64,000 bases of DNA from Norana najaformis (taxonomy: Eukaryota; Annelida; Clitellata; Crassiclitellata; Hormogastridae). The position numbers were made by a program, and so were the translations under genes. The stretch covers positions 18,026,872-18,090,871 of the forward strand of contig OZ029928.1 in NCBI GenBank assembly GCA_964023275.1. Reading direction: 5' to 3'. The first letter of the stretch is position 1. The number at the start of each line of letters is the position of its first letter. Positions 24,565 through 34,969 of the stretch are shown here, piece by piece. The notes under the pieces are model-generated. The model ran no database searches. It was not told the DNA's origin and worked only from the letters and a program-made list of their open reading frames with translations.

Positions 24565-25285
24565 TTATATGTATGTATGTATGTATGTATGTGTGTGTGT
24601 ATGTATGTATGTATGTATGTATGTATGTATGTATGTATGTTTATATGTATGTGTGTATGCGTGTGTATGTGTGTATGTATGTATGTATGTATGTATGTAT
24701 GTATGTTTATATGTATGTATGTATGTATGATGTATGTATGTATGTATGTATGTATGTATTTCGGCTTCTCTACAGCACCTTTTAAGAATAAGAAATAGCG
24801 ATTTTTGCACGTTCGATTCGAACCGAAAGAAAATGGCGATCGACATATAGGCCCGCCATCTAGCGAATCTTGGCATGTGGATACATAACAGACAGAGAGA
24901 CATACAGACATACAGACAGACAGACAGACATACAGACAGACAATGCATCATGTATCTGTATCCTTGCAACATATTTATCTACAAGAAACAACAATTTGTT
25001 TTCGAAAGTTTAGATTTGTCCACAAACCGGTTTCCAGCACAACTTCCACGAGATCCGGTTTCGAGAAGTGCGACTCGTAATCTATTCCTCTTTCAACGAG
25101 AAGATGCTTCAGCTGGAACGTCTTCAGCATCTCCGGATTCAGCAGCTGGCACCTCGACTGTGACCACACGACGAGGCTCAGCGAATCCATCAGTCGGAGA
25201 GAGCAAACGAGGGAGATTATAAAAATGGCTGAATACTGAACGGCCACTGAGTATGTCGTGAGCAAACCGGTTGTTGCAGAAGCTG
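21278..25285 (-). CDS. RNF103: RNF103 (KF-1)-like ER membrane RING E3 ubiquitin ligase, 5' end unresolved
   Basis: Three exons (25285-25028, 24141-23883, 22808-21278) join in phases 1 and 2 into about 682 residues; human RNF103 has 685. RNF103 is an ER-membrane E3 ligase linked to ER-associated degradation. Recalled human blocks align in order: an N-terminal hydrophobic segment followed by LLVERGIDYESHFSKPDLVE (human LECRGLGYSGLPEKKDVREL), a WRQFLHRLSKHGIKF block, an EFKGRAEFWWVE block, three more membrane segments, WLHPIISDKDL (human WLHPLIPTDYI), and a C-terminal RING. Each junction has a clear donor (G/GTTTGT, GG/GTAAGA) and acceptor (CGCAG, TGTAG). The RING reads CFYC, LPCRDFFHPGC, CPLC, so Asp stands where human RNF103 has His. 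The initiator Met is not visible: the frame is open upstream to a strong acceptor (TTTTTTCAG), so the first exon lies beyond 25285. The orthology call rests on remembered sequence, not a search. Confidence 0.88.
21808..21939 (-). repeat. In-frame 33-bp tandem repeat in the RNF103-like linker
   Basis: Four 33-bp units encode TTTQVPSDVAK-type 11-mers; the first is diverged (STQIPPVVAK) and the last ends SDVTK. The number of repeats may vary between alleles, since the frame is kept. Confidence 0.85.
22835..23040. repeat. GAT/GAC tract at the RNF103-like intron end
   Basis: Lies in the last intron, 30 bases before the exon c acceptor; on the gene strand it is a pyrimidine-rich GTC/ATC run. Confidence 0.85.
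23165..23290 (+). mobile_element. SINE G head
   Basis: TCTACTGGTTAGCAAGTTGG then AGGTTTAAACCCC; the same head is at 33948-34020. Lies about 360 bases upstream of RNF103-like exon c, in its intron. Confidence 0.6.
23600..23730. repeat. Three 41-bp tandem units
   Basis: GCAGGCC(C/T)TTGTAACTG recurs at 23603, 23644 and 23685. Confidence 0.88.
23883..24141 (-). CDS. RNF103: RNF103-like exon b: luminal region
   Basis: Acceptor TTCAACGCAG then GTGGAG; donor GATGG/GTAAGA. Starts in phase 1 and ends in phase 2, matching both neighbours. It encodes the acidic GVMEIEMEMFSDEG segment and WRQFLHRLSKHGIKFAFVRC, which aligns with the human block WEKMVKKVSRFGIRTGTFNC. An earlier GTAAGA donor 20 bases upstream (after KFAF) is out of phase and is not preferred. 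Confidence 0.78.
24535..24762. repeat. TGTA microsatellite in an RNF103-like intron
   Basis: Over 200 bases of TGTA with TGTG and TTTA interruptions. Confidence 0.92.
25028..25285 (-). CDS. RNF103: RNF103-like exon a: N-terminal membrane segment
   Basis: Runs from an acceptor with a T-rich tract to the donor ACCG/GTTTGT, phase 1 at both ends. It encodes a hydrophobic stretch (VQYSAIFIISLVCSL), then MDSLSLVVW and the LLVERGIDYESHFSKPDLVE block. An internal ATG exists (MDSL), but using it would remove the membrane segment that RNF103 proteins have at this position, so an upstream coding exon is preferred. Confidence 0.72.
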
Positions 25286-25355
25286 CTGAAAAAAGCAATA
25301 CGAAACTGGTTGGAGAAGGGAGGAGAGGTGGCGCCAGTGGCGTGTTTACCCAAAG

Positions 25356-25620
25356 TAAAGTATCTCATATACCACAAGTGAGACGTAGGGGATGCGCTCA
25401 TTTCTGTTTCTTTAGCCCTTGAGCCCGCAATGGACGAATCCCAAGGTCCTGGACACGGGGCCAGTGCATCGCAGGACTTGCCTTTTACTTCCCAGCTTAC
25501 ATCGGTACCAAATTCTACTGCTTGGTGACAGAGGCACGGTGTGAGTAAACAACTTGCCCAGGGTTGTTACACGGAGTCGAACCCACAACCGCATGATCAT
25601 GTGCAAAAGCAGTTGGTTAC
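25356..25620 (-). mobile_element. SINE D beside the RNF103-like gene
   Basis: Same core as 15373-15660, about 70 bases upstream of the first visible RNF103-like exon. Confidence 0.76.
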
Positions 25621-26039
25621 GTCAGCTAGACTGTGGTGTGTGCAACGGTTTGAGAGATGCACAAAAGGCGCTATATTAAGTTATAACAACACAAACTTAG
25701 CAAGTACTGACTGATGCGTAGATGTCCTCGTATTTTGTCTGTCTGTCTGAATGTTTGTTTCTGTGTCTCTGTTCATCTGTTTGTCTGCTTCTCTGTTTCT
25801 GTCTCTTTCTATCTCTATGTTTGTCTACTTCTGTCTGTGTGCCTGCCCCTGTCTCTATGTCCATCTCTGTCTCTATCTTAGGCGTATTTTCCGAGGGGTA
25901 ACCTACCCACAAGTTTTTATTTGTAGCCAGGGTTCAGGGAAACTTTCTCTCACTGGTTTAGGCCTACACTGGAACACAGTAATTGTCCAACTCGTTCAAG
26001 TCTTTCCCCTCCGATCCCAACCATGTATCACTCTGCCGC

Positions 26040-26600
26040 TAACGTACACCTTGCTTTACAGTGTAAATGTAACTGTAAATGTAAGTGTAAATGTAAGTGT
26101 AAATGTAAGTGTAAACGTTTTCTATAGCGATCGTATGGTCTCGACACTTTGTCAATGATTTATAGTGTGAGATCAATCACCACCGCTGCATCTTTGAATT
26201 GGTGTCAAGCCATTTGGAGTATCTATGACCTGCTTTAGGTAGCCAAATCGGAGTAAATGTAAATGTAGACGTTTTTCTACAGCGACAGTTAAAAGAGTCA
26301 AAGTTAATGTGGTTGGAATATTCTTATATACGTGAATGTAGACGTTTTTCTACAGCGACCGTATGGCCTTGACCCTGCTCCGTTTGCAACGAATTAATCA
26401 GGCGAGATCCTTCACATTTGAATGGTCCCCACGCCATTTGGAGTATTTATGACCCGCTTTAGGTAGCCAAATCGGAGTAAATGTAAATGTAAACGTTTTT
26501 CTATAGCGATCGTATGGCCTTGACCCTGCTCCGTTTTCAACGAATTAATCGGGTGAGATCCTTCACCACCGCTGACCCCGTTTGATTGGGCGCCGCGCCA
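26040..26600 (-). mobile_element. Tandem SINE B tails
   Basis: Three tail regions (TAAATGTAAATGTAGACG...) separated by TAGGTAGCCAAATCGGAG. The first is extended as TGTAAG hexamers (26050-26115). The middle part (AGAGTCAAAGTTAATGTGG) is shared with 47817-47890. Confidence 0.75.
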
Positions 26601-26689
26601 CTTAAGGCCCACGTGTACGGAAGAAAGATTTAAGGCAATTGGTTCCCCCCAAGACTTCTCAGCCGTCCGGAGGTAGCTTAGAGTAATAA

Positions 26690-27048
26690 ATTGGTTGTTC
26701 AGTCAAGCTGTTTGAGTGTCTGCCTGCCTTTCTGTCTGTGTGTCTGTTTGTGTGTCTTTCTATCTGCTTTACTTTTGTTGTGTTCGTCTTTCTGTCTGTT
26801 TGGCTGTCTCTTCTGTCTGACTTTATCGCTGAGTCTGTCTGTCTGTCTGTGTGTCTGTCTGTCTGTCTCTGACATCTCTGTATGCTTCTTTGGATGCCTA
26901 TATGGATGCGTATATCTGTCTGTCTGTCTGTCTGTCTCTGACATCTCTGTATGCTTCTTCGGATGCCTATATGGATGCGTATATCTGTCTGTCTGTCTGT
27001 CTCTGACATCTCTGTATGCTTCTTTGGATGCCTATATGGATGCGTATA

Positions 27049-27101
<53 letters not shown>

Positions 27102-27245
27102 GACATCTCTGTATGCTTCTTCGGATGCCTATACGGATGCGTAGATCTGTGTGTCTGTGTGTCTGTGTGTGTGTGTGTGTCTGTGTGTCTGTCTGTCTGT
27201 CTGTCTGTCTCTAAGACTGGATGTCTGCAAGTCTGTCTGTCAGTC
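26690..27245. repeat. Composite VNTR: 60-bp cassette between CTGT runs
   Basis: GACATCTCTGTATGCTTCTT...ATGCGTATATCTGTCTG occurs four times; the CTGT spacer grows to about 55 bases before the last. Confidence 0.88.
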
Positions 27246-27689
27246 TGATTCATCGTGAATCATCCATTCGCACTCCATACCTTTTTCCGTTGGTGGTCTA
27301 CCGCTGGGATTTCCATTTCGTATCCATTCTCTCCTCCTTTCCATTCTCTCCAAATCGCCTCCTCGAATCCTGCGTCTTCTGAACATCACGACAGATGAAA
27401 CAGGGAAAAGAATTTAAACCCTTACATGTAATCGAAACTTCTAAAACGAACTCTAAACACCCTATAAATCTCCTGCCTCAATCTGACGAATTCTGCTTTC
27501 GCTTTCGTTTTCCGGAATATGAGAATTTCGTGCAATGTCCGCCAGGTGGAGCAACTCGTGTTGCGCGTTAATGGTGCGCTATTTCTTCAGAAAGCACTCC
27601 TATCTGTAAAATATTCTTTATTTCAATTTCACAGAGGAGCGTGACATCGTGACAGACATCGTGACCTTAACTCCCTGAAAACAACGGGT

Positions 27690-27911
27690 TACAAAAGCTT
27701 CTACACCCCTTCTTCCTCTTATCTCTCTCTCCTCTCCAACCCCAAACACCAGCCCCATAGCTGACTCTCCGTCTGACTTTTGGATCTTGACTTGGAACCG
27801 AACCCTTTTGCCTATCGATTTTGTTTTGACTGAGCACCTGTGAATAAGCTGGTCCCAGTGACGTGGCTTTCGTTGGGCGGGGTAGAAATTTCGGAATTAC
27901 GATTACGATTC
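27690..27911 (+). mobile_element. LINE family A 3' end
   Basis: CCTTCTTCCTCTTATCTCTC to a GATTACGATT tail. A LINE-like remnant of another family follows immediately. Confidence 0.8.
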
Positions 27912-28258
27912 TACTGGGACCAGACAAAATACGTCCAACAGCCTGACTTATGCAGTATCTACCACCATGACTGCGTGGCTGGTTCGAAGATTTGGAATTC
28001 ATTGCCCAGTTCTGCGACCGATCGATCTACGCCATCGATCATTGATCCCAGCCGTACCTTCAGCAGAGTCCAAGAGTAGGAAGTGCAAATCCAAGCAGGC
28101 CAGTGCATGACAAATCGTTTAGCTTTGTGATGACTTAGATGGCGTGGCGCCCATTCAAACGCGCAGCAGTGGTGAAGGATCTCACCCGATAAATTCATTG
28201 CAAAATGAGCAGAATCGAGACCATACAGTCGCTATATAAAACCTATACATTTACATTT
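27912..28258 (+). mobile_element. LINE-like 3' end with ACATTT tail (family B)
   Basis: A frame with VAGSKIWNSLPSSATDRSTP (27970-28040) resembles the end of a LINE ORF2. It is followed by the family B 3' end (TGGCGTGGCGCCCATTCAAA, GATCTCACCCGATAAATTC, GTCGCTATATAAAA) and an ACATTTACATTTAC tail. Confidence 0.55.
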
Positions 28259-28849
28259 ACGATCATATTGACAGAGTGGCGTCAAACAAATCATGTGACA
28301 CCCTGTGTTTGGTTTAAACGTGTTCGAACGCAAGTTACAACGTTGACCAAACCGGTTTCGCTGGGCTTAAGTCTGCGTCACTTGTCAAAGGGCAGCAGAC
28401 TTTGAAACGAAACGCTAGGGCACCCTCGTCCATTATTTGTTACATAACCTACAGGTATACGAGAATTTCATTATAAACAGGTTTCAATTGAGCCTCTGAT
28501 TTCTCAGGTAAGACTTAAAACAAATGATTGAAATTAATCAATTGTCTCTTTTCTTTGGAATACATGGCGTATTCAATTCAATTGGCCAACATCTACGAGT
28601 TCAGGCGCGCAGCGAGGGATTCATTGTATGTATAAAGTTGTTCCCCACTTGTTTATTCCCTAACAATAGTTGTTCCCCACTCGTCTATTCCATTAGCTTC
28701 AGGATGGGTGTGTGTGCCAGTTGAACTAGGCTGCAATACCTGCGTCGAGTTTAACAGGTGGCAGTCGTTCGAATATCGGTTTAGTCAGCATCTTAAACTC
28801 TGTTCTTGGACTTGTAAAACATGGCAGAAAAAGCGAAAGGTAATCTAAT

Positions 28850-29110
28850 CTAATCTATCTTCTTCTTCCTTCTGGCTGGAATTAATCCCTCATAGGGGAG
28901 GGGTCAGCCACATGAATCCTTCTTTTTCATTTGCTTCTATCTCCAGTATCTTCTTTCTTCGGTCTGAGAAGCTTTAGGTCTTGCTGAATCATGTCTCCCC
29001 ATCTCTTCTTTTGTCTCCCCCGACTGCGGCGTCTCTGAACCTCTGCTCTCATAATTCTTTTAATGCAGCTTTCTAATTTAATTTAATCTAATCTAATCTA
29101 ATCTTAGAAC
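28850..29110 (-). mobile_element. LINE remnant flanked on both sides by TAATC repeats
   Basis: On the minus strand one frame reads RGRQKKRWGDMIQQDLKLLR and later ADPSPMRD, the usual GRPKKRW...ADP pattern at the end of a LINE ORF2. Both edges are CTAAT/TAATC pentamers in the same orientation. Confidence 0.62.
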
Positions 29111-29413
29111 TTCTCTAGCAAGTCTACTTCTACTACATTAATGCACTAGACATCAATCGATGGCACTGCAAAATAGAACCACAATGCGGTCATTTCCGAG
29201 GGTCAGTCCCAAGCGACAGAAAGACAGTCTAGGGTGAATAAACAAACTGAAAAAAGTCTTAAGTCGAGAACGAAAAGGTTATGAACGTCACAGCTGAGCG
29301 AACAGCTTGAGGAAGTGTACTGCAGAACGAAGGCCTATTAGCAACAGAAAAAGCCTTGCTGCCAAATGCAATGTTCACTCGAGATGCAGTAAGAGAAAGG
29401 CGCTCAGAGGATC

Positions 29414-29728
29414 GAATCGTATTCGTAATCGTAATCATAATCGTAATCCGAGATTTCTACAGCGCCCAACGAAAGCCACGCCGCGGGGACCAGGTTATTC
29501 ACAGGCGCTCAGTCAAAAGAAAATCGAGAGGCAAAAGTGTTCGGTTCCAGGTCAAGATCCAAAATCAGACGGAGAGACAGCGTGGCAGCTACGGGGGTGG
29601 TGGTGTTTGGGGTGGAGAGGAGAGAGAGATAAGAGAAAGAAGGATTGTCAGGATAGGATCTGTGAAAGAGGTGTGTTTTTAGTCTTGAGTGAAAGGGCGA
29701 AACAGAAATTGCAAGCGGTGGAGCACCG
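29414..29728 (-). mobile_element. LINE family A 3' end with ORF2 C-terminus
   Basis: Tail at left with several CGTAAT hexamers. The right part, read on the minus strand, gives FHSRLKTHLFHRSYPD, the ORF2 C-terminus. Confidence 0.82.
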
Positions 29729-29729
29729 A

Positions 29730-31165
29730 TGAGCCTGTAAGATGAGTCAGAAAACTGTCGTTGGATCTAATGGGGTGAGGATAAGTCTGAGAGTAACCAT
29801 ATGTTGAGGGCACTGCAGCTGACCAGTGTCTTAAAGGCAATTACACCAATTTTAAAATCAATTCTCAGCTCAACAGAGTGCCAACGTAATGATTTATGAA
29901 CTGGAATAACGTGTCCATTTTTAGAAGCATCAGTAATCGCCCTGAGTTATGAACTCCTCGCAATTTTGACGGAGCTCCTTTTGCGACACCAAGCAGAGGG
30001 AGTCATAATAATCAAGACGGCTGGAAACCAATGCATTTACTTATATCTGTTTGCTCTGTTTCCATAAATAAATTCCATCTTTATGCAGAGATTATGATTT
30101 ATATAATAGTCTTTCTGCGTGAAATATAAGTCTGACTTCGACTGTAGTGTTATAGATATTTGTTTAATCTTACCAGCTAGAGTCGTGCCAAAGGAGTGGC
30201 GAAAGAGATTCTCTGATGCTATCGTCTTCGGGAATCTTTCCGAAGTCGAGTGTATTTCAAAGATCTGTGGGAACAAAATCTTCTTCCCAATCTGTTAGTA
30301 AGAGTCTCAGCATTTCATCAAATTCAGTTCTTACAGAATATTTGCATATCTGACTGAAATATGATCACTAACGCATCGAGTGACCGCAAATGATATATCT
30401 GAATGGAAAATCAACTTCAATTAGTGAAATGTCAACTTAAAGGTGAAATTAAGGCTGGTTGTCCTATCCACAGACCAACAGTCCAACTGCCTGAGTTGAG
30501 TGACTGATTGTTGCTTGATTGACAGACTAACAGGCCGACTGACTGATTGTTTGAATGATTGACTGACTGACTGACTGACTGACTGATTGAATGACGGACT
30601 GCCTGACTGACTGACTGGCTGACTGATTGAATGACTGACATCACTGGGCGGTGTTCCTTGAAGCATCAATTCTGAAAATCTAACAAATTAAATTATACCA
30701 GGAACTTTGGCTTGAAGTAAGCCTTACACAAACAAAATTCAACTTGTGGCAACTATAGAGCACTCTTACCCCTAAATTCTGGCCTCGAAGAGCCAACCTA
30801 TACATTACAAGGTCGAAGCCAGAACCCACGAACCCGATTGCAGACGTTTCGAGGTCGAGGCCAGAAAATTTGGCATCGAACCTTATTAGCTCTACACAGA
30901 AGCTTCAAAATTCCTGTTAGATTACTCTTAAAGAAGCTGTACAATTTTGTCAACAGTAATCAGTAATCAGTTACGAATTTGTTAACATAGCTACACAGTG
31001 CTCGAAGACAAGGCTTGATACTTCGGTTTCAACTGACGCGTACACTTGCTAAAGATAACAAATGACTAGTTGTTTGATATGAAATAATGTCCCAGTCCTT
31101 AAAAGCACCTTTTTCTTAATTCTATTTCTGCATTGTGACGAACATCTGTCATCTCTTTCACGTAG
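29730..31165. other. Intergenic or intronic DNA upstream of the ASB-like exons
   Basis: Nothing recognised apart from a short GACT repeat (30540-30630). An unseen first exon of the ASB-like gene may lie here or further left. Confidence 0.5.
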
Positions 31166-31437
31166 ATACAACCGAAAGTTGCGGGTGTTGGACCGCGACA
31201 CTCGACATTCTTCACGAGAAACCTATAACTTACCTCGGATGTCAACGCATAGCGGAAAGAATTGTTGCTGGAAAGTGCGATTGTGCCGACGCCCACGGTA
31301 GTAGAGTCATGGTCTTTTCAAGCTTGCATCTCGCTTGCTACTACGGTCAATTGGAAATGGTGAAGTACCTGCTGTCGCTAAATCCATTTGCTGCTGATGT
31401 ACAGTTTCGAAAAAAGGTGGCATTGACGCCATTGATG
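31166..31437 (+). CDS. ASB-like exon a: first visible ankyrin repeat
   Basis: Acceptor CTTTCACGTAG, donor TTGATG/GTAAAT. Starts in phase 1, ends in phase 0. Encodes TTESCGCWTATLDILHEKP and the repeat SSLHLACYYGQLEMVKYLLS. No convincing upstream coding exon was found between 29.7 kb and this acceptor. Confidence 0.75.
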
Positions 31438-33943
31438 GTAAATTCAAATTTTCATGTCTGCTGATCTATTTGTATTTTATAAAACATTTTTCAAGTCGAA
31501 TATTTTTTTAAATTAACTTTGATGAACGTCGGATGGTTATGCAATTTAATAGTGCGATAACAACAACATTAATCTAACTCTGCACCAACCTTTAATTGGC
31601 TTCTACATAGGCCTGTTAGTTAGCTCATCAAAACAAAATCGGTAGGTGGCTAAATGGATAATTTCAGAGATTTTAATCTCCGGTTAGCACTGTCTGTACA
31701 CGGGGATCTTAAATGGCATGGCATCATTTCAAAAAGGCAGCGGAGGTATAGGATCTCAGCAGGATCGAGGTCATACGGCCGCCCTACAAAACCGTGCACA
31801 ACTACATTTACATTTAACCACCTACCGATTTTGTTTTGATGAGCTCCTGTAAATAAACTTGTTTCCCGACTTGTATTTCTTGAACGCTGATGAAATTTCT
31901 TGATTACGATTACGAAACATCCTTTGTCTCGTCGTGTTAATTTAAAACCAGGTCCTCATCTTCAAATTCAGGGTAACCTCTGGCGCCGCATATTTGGTAT
32001 GTACAGGTGACCTCACTCAGTGATGCAAAGGAGGTGGCACCCAGTATTGCTACATTACTAATTGACGGTGGAGCCGACATCGATGAATGGAAAGAAATTG
32101 GATTCGCTGCTCTACATTTTGCTGTTATTAAGAACAACGCGGAGCTCGTGAAGGTTCTTCTGCAACGCGGTGCCAACGCCAACATTCTAGCTTTGCCGGC
32201 AGTAGATTTTACTCCTCCTGATTCTTCAGAAAGATGTTATAAGACGTTGCCAACAACTGGCATATCTCCTCTACGACTGGCTGCTGGGCTTCTTCCAGCT
32301 GGCTCAGAATGTGAAGAACTTCTACTTGCTGCCGGGGCCAGTGTCACGAATTGGGCTCTTTTGAACTGTTCTCTTTTTGCAGTTGGTCGCAAGCGGGGCT
32401 TAGCGTCAGCCCTACGTTATATCAGAAGTCCCGGATTTGACATCAACTACCTTTATGTGTGTGATTTCAACCACATTCTTCAGACGGTTGAAGATTATCA
32501 TCGACATGAACAAGGTAATTTATTATGAAATATGAACATGGTAAATTTTTATGAATATGAACAAGGTAATGTATTATGAAAACGAATAATGTAATGTATT
32601 ATCGATGTGAACAAAGTAATGTATTAAATTATGAACAAGGTAACGTATTATGATATGGACAAGGTAATGTATTATCGATATGAACAAGGTAAGTTTCATG
32701 ACAGCGTAGATGTTCGGTCATGTGAATGTCAAATTTAAGCTTCATCCGTAAATCCTGTAACCCAAGTTCGAAGTACAATTTTCCACTTATCCAAATATTT
32801 CCATCGTGAAGAGGAGGAGGAGGAAGAGGAAGGTGAGCAAGGACAGGAATTGGGAGAATTGAGGAGCACGAGCAAAAGAACAACAGGATGAGGAGAAGGA
32901 GGAGTACCCTGACACCTCTTCTTAATCTTATCTCTCTCTCCTCTCCAACCCCAAATACCACCACCCCCGTAGTCACCACGCTCTCTCCGTCTGACTTTTG
33001 GATCTTCCCTGGAACCAAACCCTTTTGCCTGTCGATTTTGTTTTGACTGAGCGCCCGTAAATAAGGTGGTCCCCGAGGCGTGGCTTTCGTTGGGCGCTGT
33101 AGAAATCTCGGAATTACGATTACGATTACGACTTACGATTACGAGTAGGATGAAATGGAGAAGGAAGAGAATATTAATGCGATGATGATGAGATGATGTT
33201 ATATTTCAGATGAACGATGTCACCGAACGTGGTATGAACTAATCAAGTGTTACCTGGAAATGGGAATCGATGTAAACGCTGAAGATTGCACAGGAAATAC
33301 AGTTCTTGCCTACATCGTTGAGAGAAACAGACCACCCGAGCTGCTGGAGCTCTTCCTATCCTACGGAGCAGACGTAAACCATGCGGACATCCATGGCCAT
33401 ACAGCTCTCATGCGCGCCGTAATAATGGCCAGTACGGACGAGAACGTTGATCGAAGTAATTATGCTCGTATTCTTCTTGAAAGAGGCGCCGACCCAAACG
33501 CTTTTGAATATACGAATCGCAGTTGTCTCTGGTTTGCTGTTTGCTTGTGTAAGAATGGATCTATGGTGAGGCTTTTGCTCGATTTTGGCGCCAACGTTGA
33601 CGGTCTCTACGTACAGCAGACAGCTTATCATGTATACGATCCACCGAAACCGCTTCTTTATATTGCATATGATTATTTAACGTTCCAAAATGCCGAACTC
33701 TTGCTGGAATGGGGAATCGAGATGACGAAGCAGGATTGGCTTCTCGATAGAAACAATCTTCCACGAGGACTGCAGGGAAACGACGGCTTATACAGTGAAC
33801 TCCTCGAGCTGTACAGAAATCCCGAGGATTTGTTAGTTCTATGTCGTAATAAATTGCGTCGACTGCTGGGAAGAAATATCAGAAAAGCGGCGACACGGCT
33901 AGGCTTACCAAAAGCTCTCGAGAACTTTGTGATTACCATGTGA
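31166..33943 (+). CDS. Ankyrin-repeat protein with C-terminal SOCS box (ASB-like), 5' end unresolved
   Basis: Three exons (31166-31437, 32007-32514, 33210-33943) join in matching phases (0, then 1) to give the last 504 residues of a protein. About seven ankyrin repeats are visible, for example SSLHLACYYGQLEMVKYLL, ALHFAVIKNNAELVKVLLQR, LLELFLSYGADVNHAD, TALMRAVI and SMVRLLLDFGANVDG. The last 40 residues read PEDLLVLCRNKLRRLLG followed by LGLPKALENF. This fits the SOCS-box pattern of ASB proteins: an LxxLCR-xx-(I/L)RxxLG Elongin-C (BC) box and a degenerate LPxP Cullin-5 box. ASB proteins are substrate receptors of Elongin B/C-Cullin-5 ligases; the substrate cannot be told. The first exon here starts mid-codon, so one or more upstream exons are missing. 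The specific ASB member is not assigned. Confidence 0.82.
31610..31917. mobile_element. Two diverged LINE A fragments flanking a SINE B copy
   Basis: A minus-strand LINE A piece (about 31610-31640, CAAAACAAAATCGGTAGG) and a plus-strand piece (31815-31917, ending GATTACGATTACG) enclose a SINE B tail copy (31657-31815, tail ACATTTACATTT). All lie in an intron of the ASB-like gene. Confidence 0.6.
32007..32514 (+). CDS. ASB-like exon b: ankyrin repeats
   Basis: Acceptor GGTATGTACAG, donor GAACAAG/GTAATT, phase 0 to phase 1. Encodes APSIATLLIDGGADIDEW, ALHFAVIKNNAELVKVLLQR and CEELLLAAGASV. Its donor sequence is copied several times in the intron that follows. Confidence 0.85.
32508..32698 (+). 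repeat. Tandem copies of the exon b splice donor
   Basis: Seven or eight imperfect copies of GAACAAGGTAATG-type sequence, 20-35 bases apart, start at the real exon/intron boundary and end in GAACAAG/GTAAGT, which is closer to consensus than the first. In-frame stops follow the first copy directly, so only the first donor keeps the protein frame. Confidence 0.75.
32900..33147 (+). mobile_element. LINE family A 3' end in the ASB-like gene intron
   Basis: Full 3' UTR and an imperfect GATTAC tail, ending about 60 bases before the exon c acceptor. Preceded by GGA/GAA-rich DNA at 32805-32905. Confidence 0.8.
33210..33943 (+). CDS. ASB-like exon c: ankyrin repeats and SOCS box
   Basis: Acceptor GTTATATTTCAG; phase 1 start gives Asp across the junction. 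Ends at TGA (33941-33943). Holds at least four ankyrin repeats and the SOCS box. A tRNA-like SINE head begins within 10 bases of the stop, so the 3' UTR is probably SINE-derived. No AATAAA was seen in the next 250 bases. Confidence 0.87.
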
Positions 33944-33947
33944 ACAT

Positions 33948-34050
33948 TCTAGTGGTTAGCTTGTTGGGTTTTCCACCCGGAGGTTGGAAATTCAATCCTT
34001 GGTGATTCCATTTTGGATGGAATTAGGAATAGATTCAGTTAAGCAGCAAC
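33948..34050 (+). mobile_element. SINE G head after the ASB-like stop codon
   Basis: TCTAGTGGTTAGCTTGTTGG then AGGTTGGAAATTCAATCC; tRNA-like A and B boxes. Confidence 0.6.
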
Positions 34051-34221
34051 ACAGACTTAGAACTTTTATCACTTTAGTGACCATCTGAATTAGTTCTCGA
34101 GACTTTTCGCACATGTAATACCCTATTGTCCTGGTTCTTTGGCTAAGATAAGATGTTGTAAACATAAAAGTTCGTTCTGGTCGTTCGATCGATCATTCAA
34201 TGCATTTGTAGAGCACCATTC

Positions 34222-34355
34222 TTCGCTACTGACCTGGAACCGAACCCTTTTGCCTATCGATTTTGTTTTAACTGAGCGCCTGTGAATAAGCTGGTTCCCG
34301 CGACTTAGCTTTCGTTGGGCGCTGTAGAAATCTCGAGATTACGATTACCATTACT
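34222..34355 (+). mobile_element. LINE family A 3' end fragment
   Basis: Starts at GACCTGGAACCGAACCC and ends in a short GATTAC tail, 280 bases after the ASB-like stop codon. Confidence 0.8.
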
Positions 34356-34969
34356 AATCTTTGGTTCTTCAAAGGTATGCCGTGTGTATGTATCAACCAG
34401 TGAATATTGTCGGTACTTGGTCGGCGATGAATATTGGCTGGATTGTCATGGGTTGTCTTTTGTTTACTTACTTGAAATGTAGAAGTTGTTGACACGGTGA
34501 TTTATGTGGTAAATAGTAATCTAACTAGAGAGGTGGTCAGAGTTAGAGGTGGTACTTTGATATACAGCCCTATTTACTGGCCTGAAGTAGTTATAACAAC
34601 TTAGTATATTCCAGAACGCACAGCTTGCTCGCTCATCGTAATTATAATTTCTAAAGCGCTACTTTAAAGCTTAGCGCAGGGCACCAGCTTATTGACTAGC
34701 GCTGCGTCAAGTCAGAAGGTTCGAATGGACAATCGCAATATCAGATAGCATGAGAGTTACTGAATTAATTGCAAAGAAAAACTCATAATTAAATAAATGC
34801 GTAAATAAAGAAATACATAAATACACAGGAGCTTGAAGAATATTTATTTAATTAACTTAAACGCAGAATTTATTTTATAAACTTATAATCAAAGGGTGGA
34901 CGGTTTTCATAAACTGTCAGACGGATACGACAAGAAATTACATGACTGCGTACTGTATCGTATTATTTG
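34356..34969. other. Intergenic, with a diverged LINE A relative
   Basis: 34637-34720 (TAATTTCTAAAGCGC, CTGCGTCAAGTCAG) resembles a second LINE A-like subfamily also seen at 50411-50520, 55905-55950 and 57229-57290. Confidence 0.5.

Noticed and set aside
29307-29732. 141-codon plus-strand frame
   Set aside because: It runs antisense through a LINE A copy; the real remnant is on the other strand.
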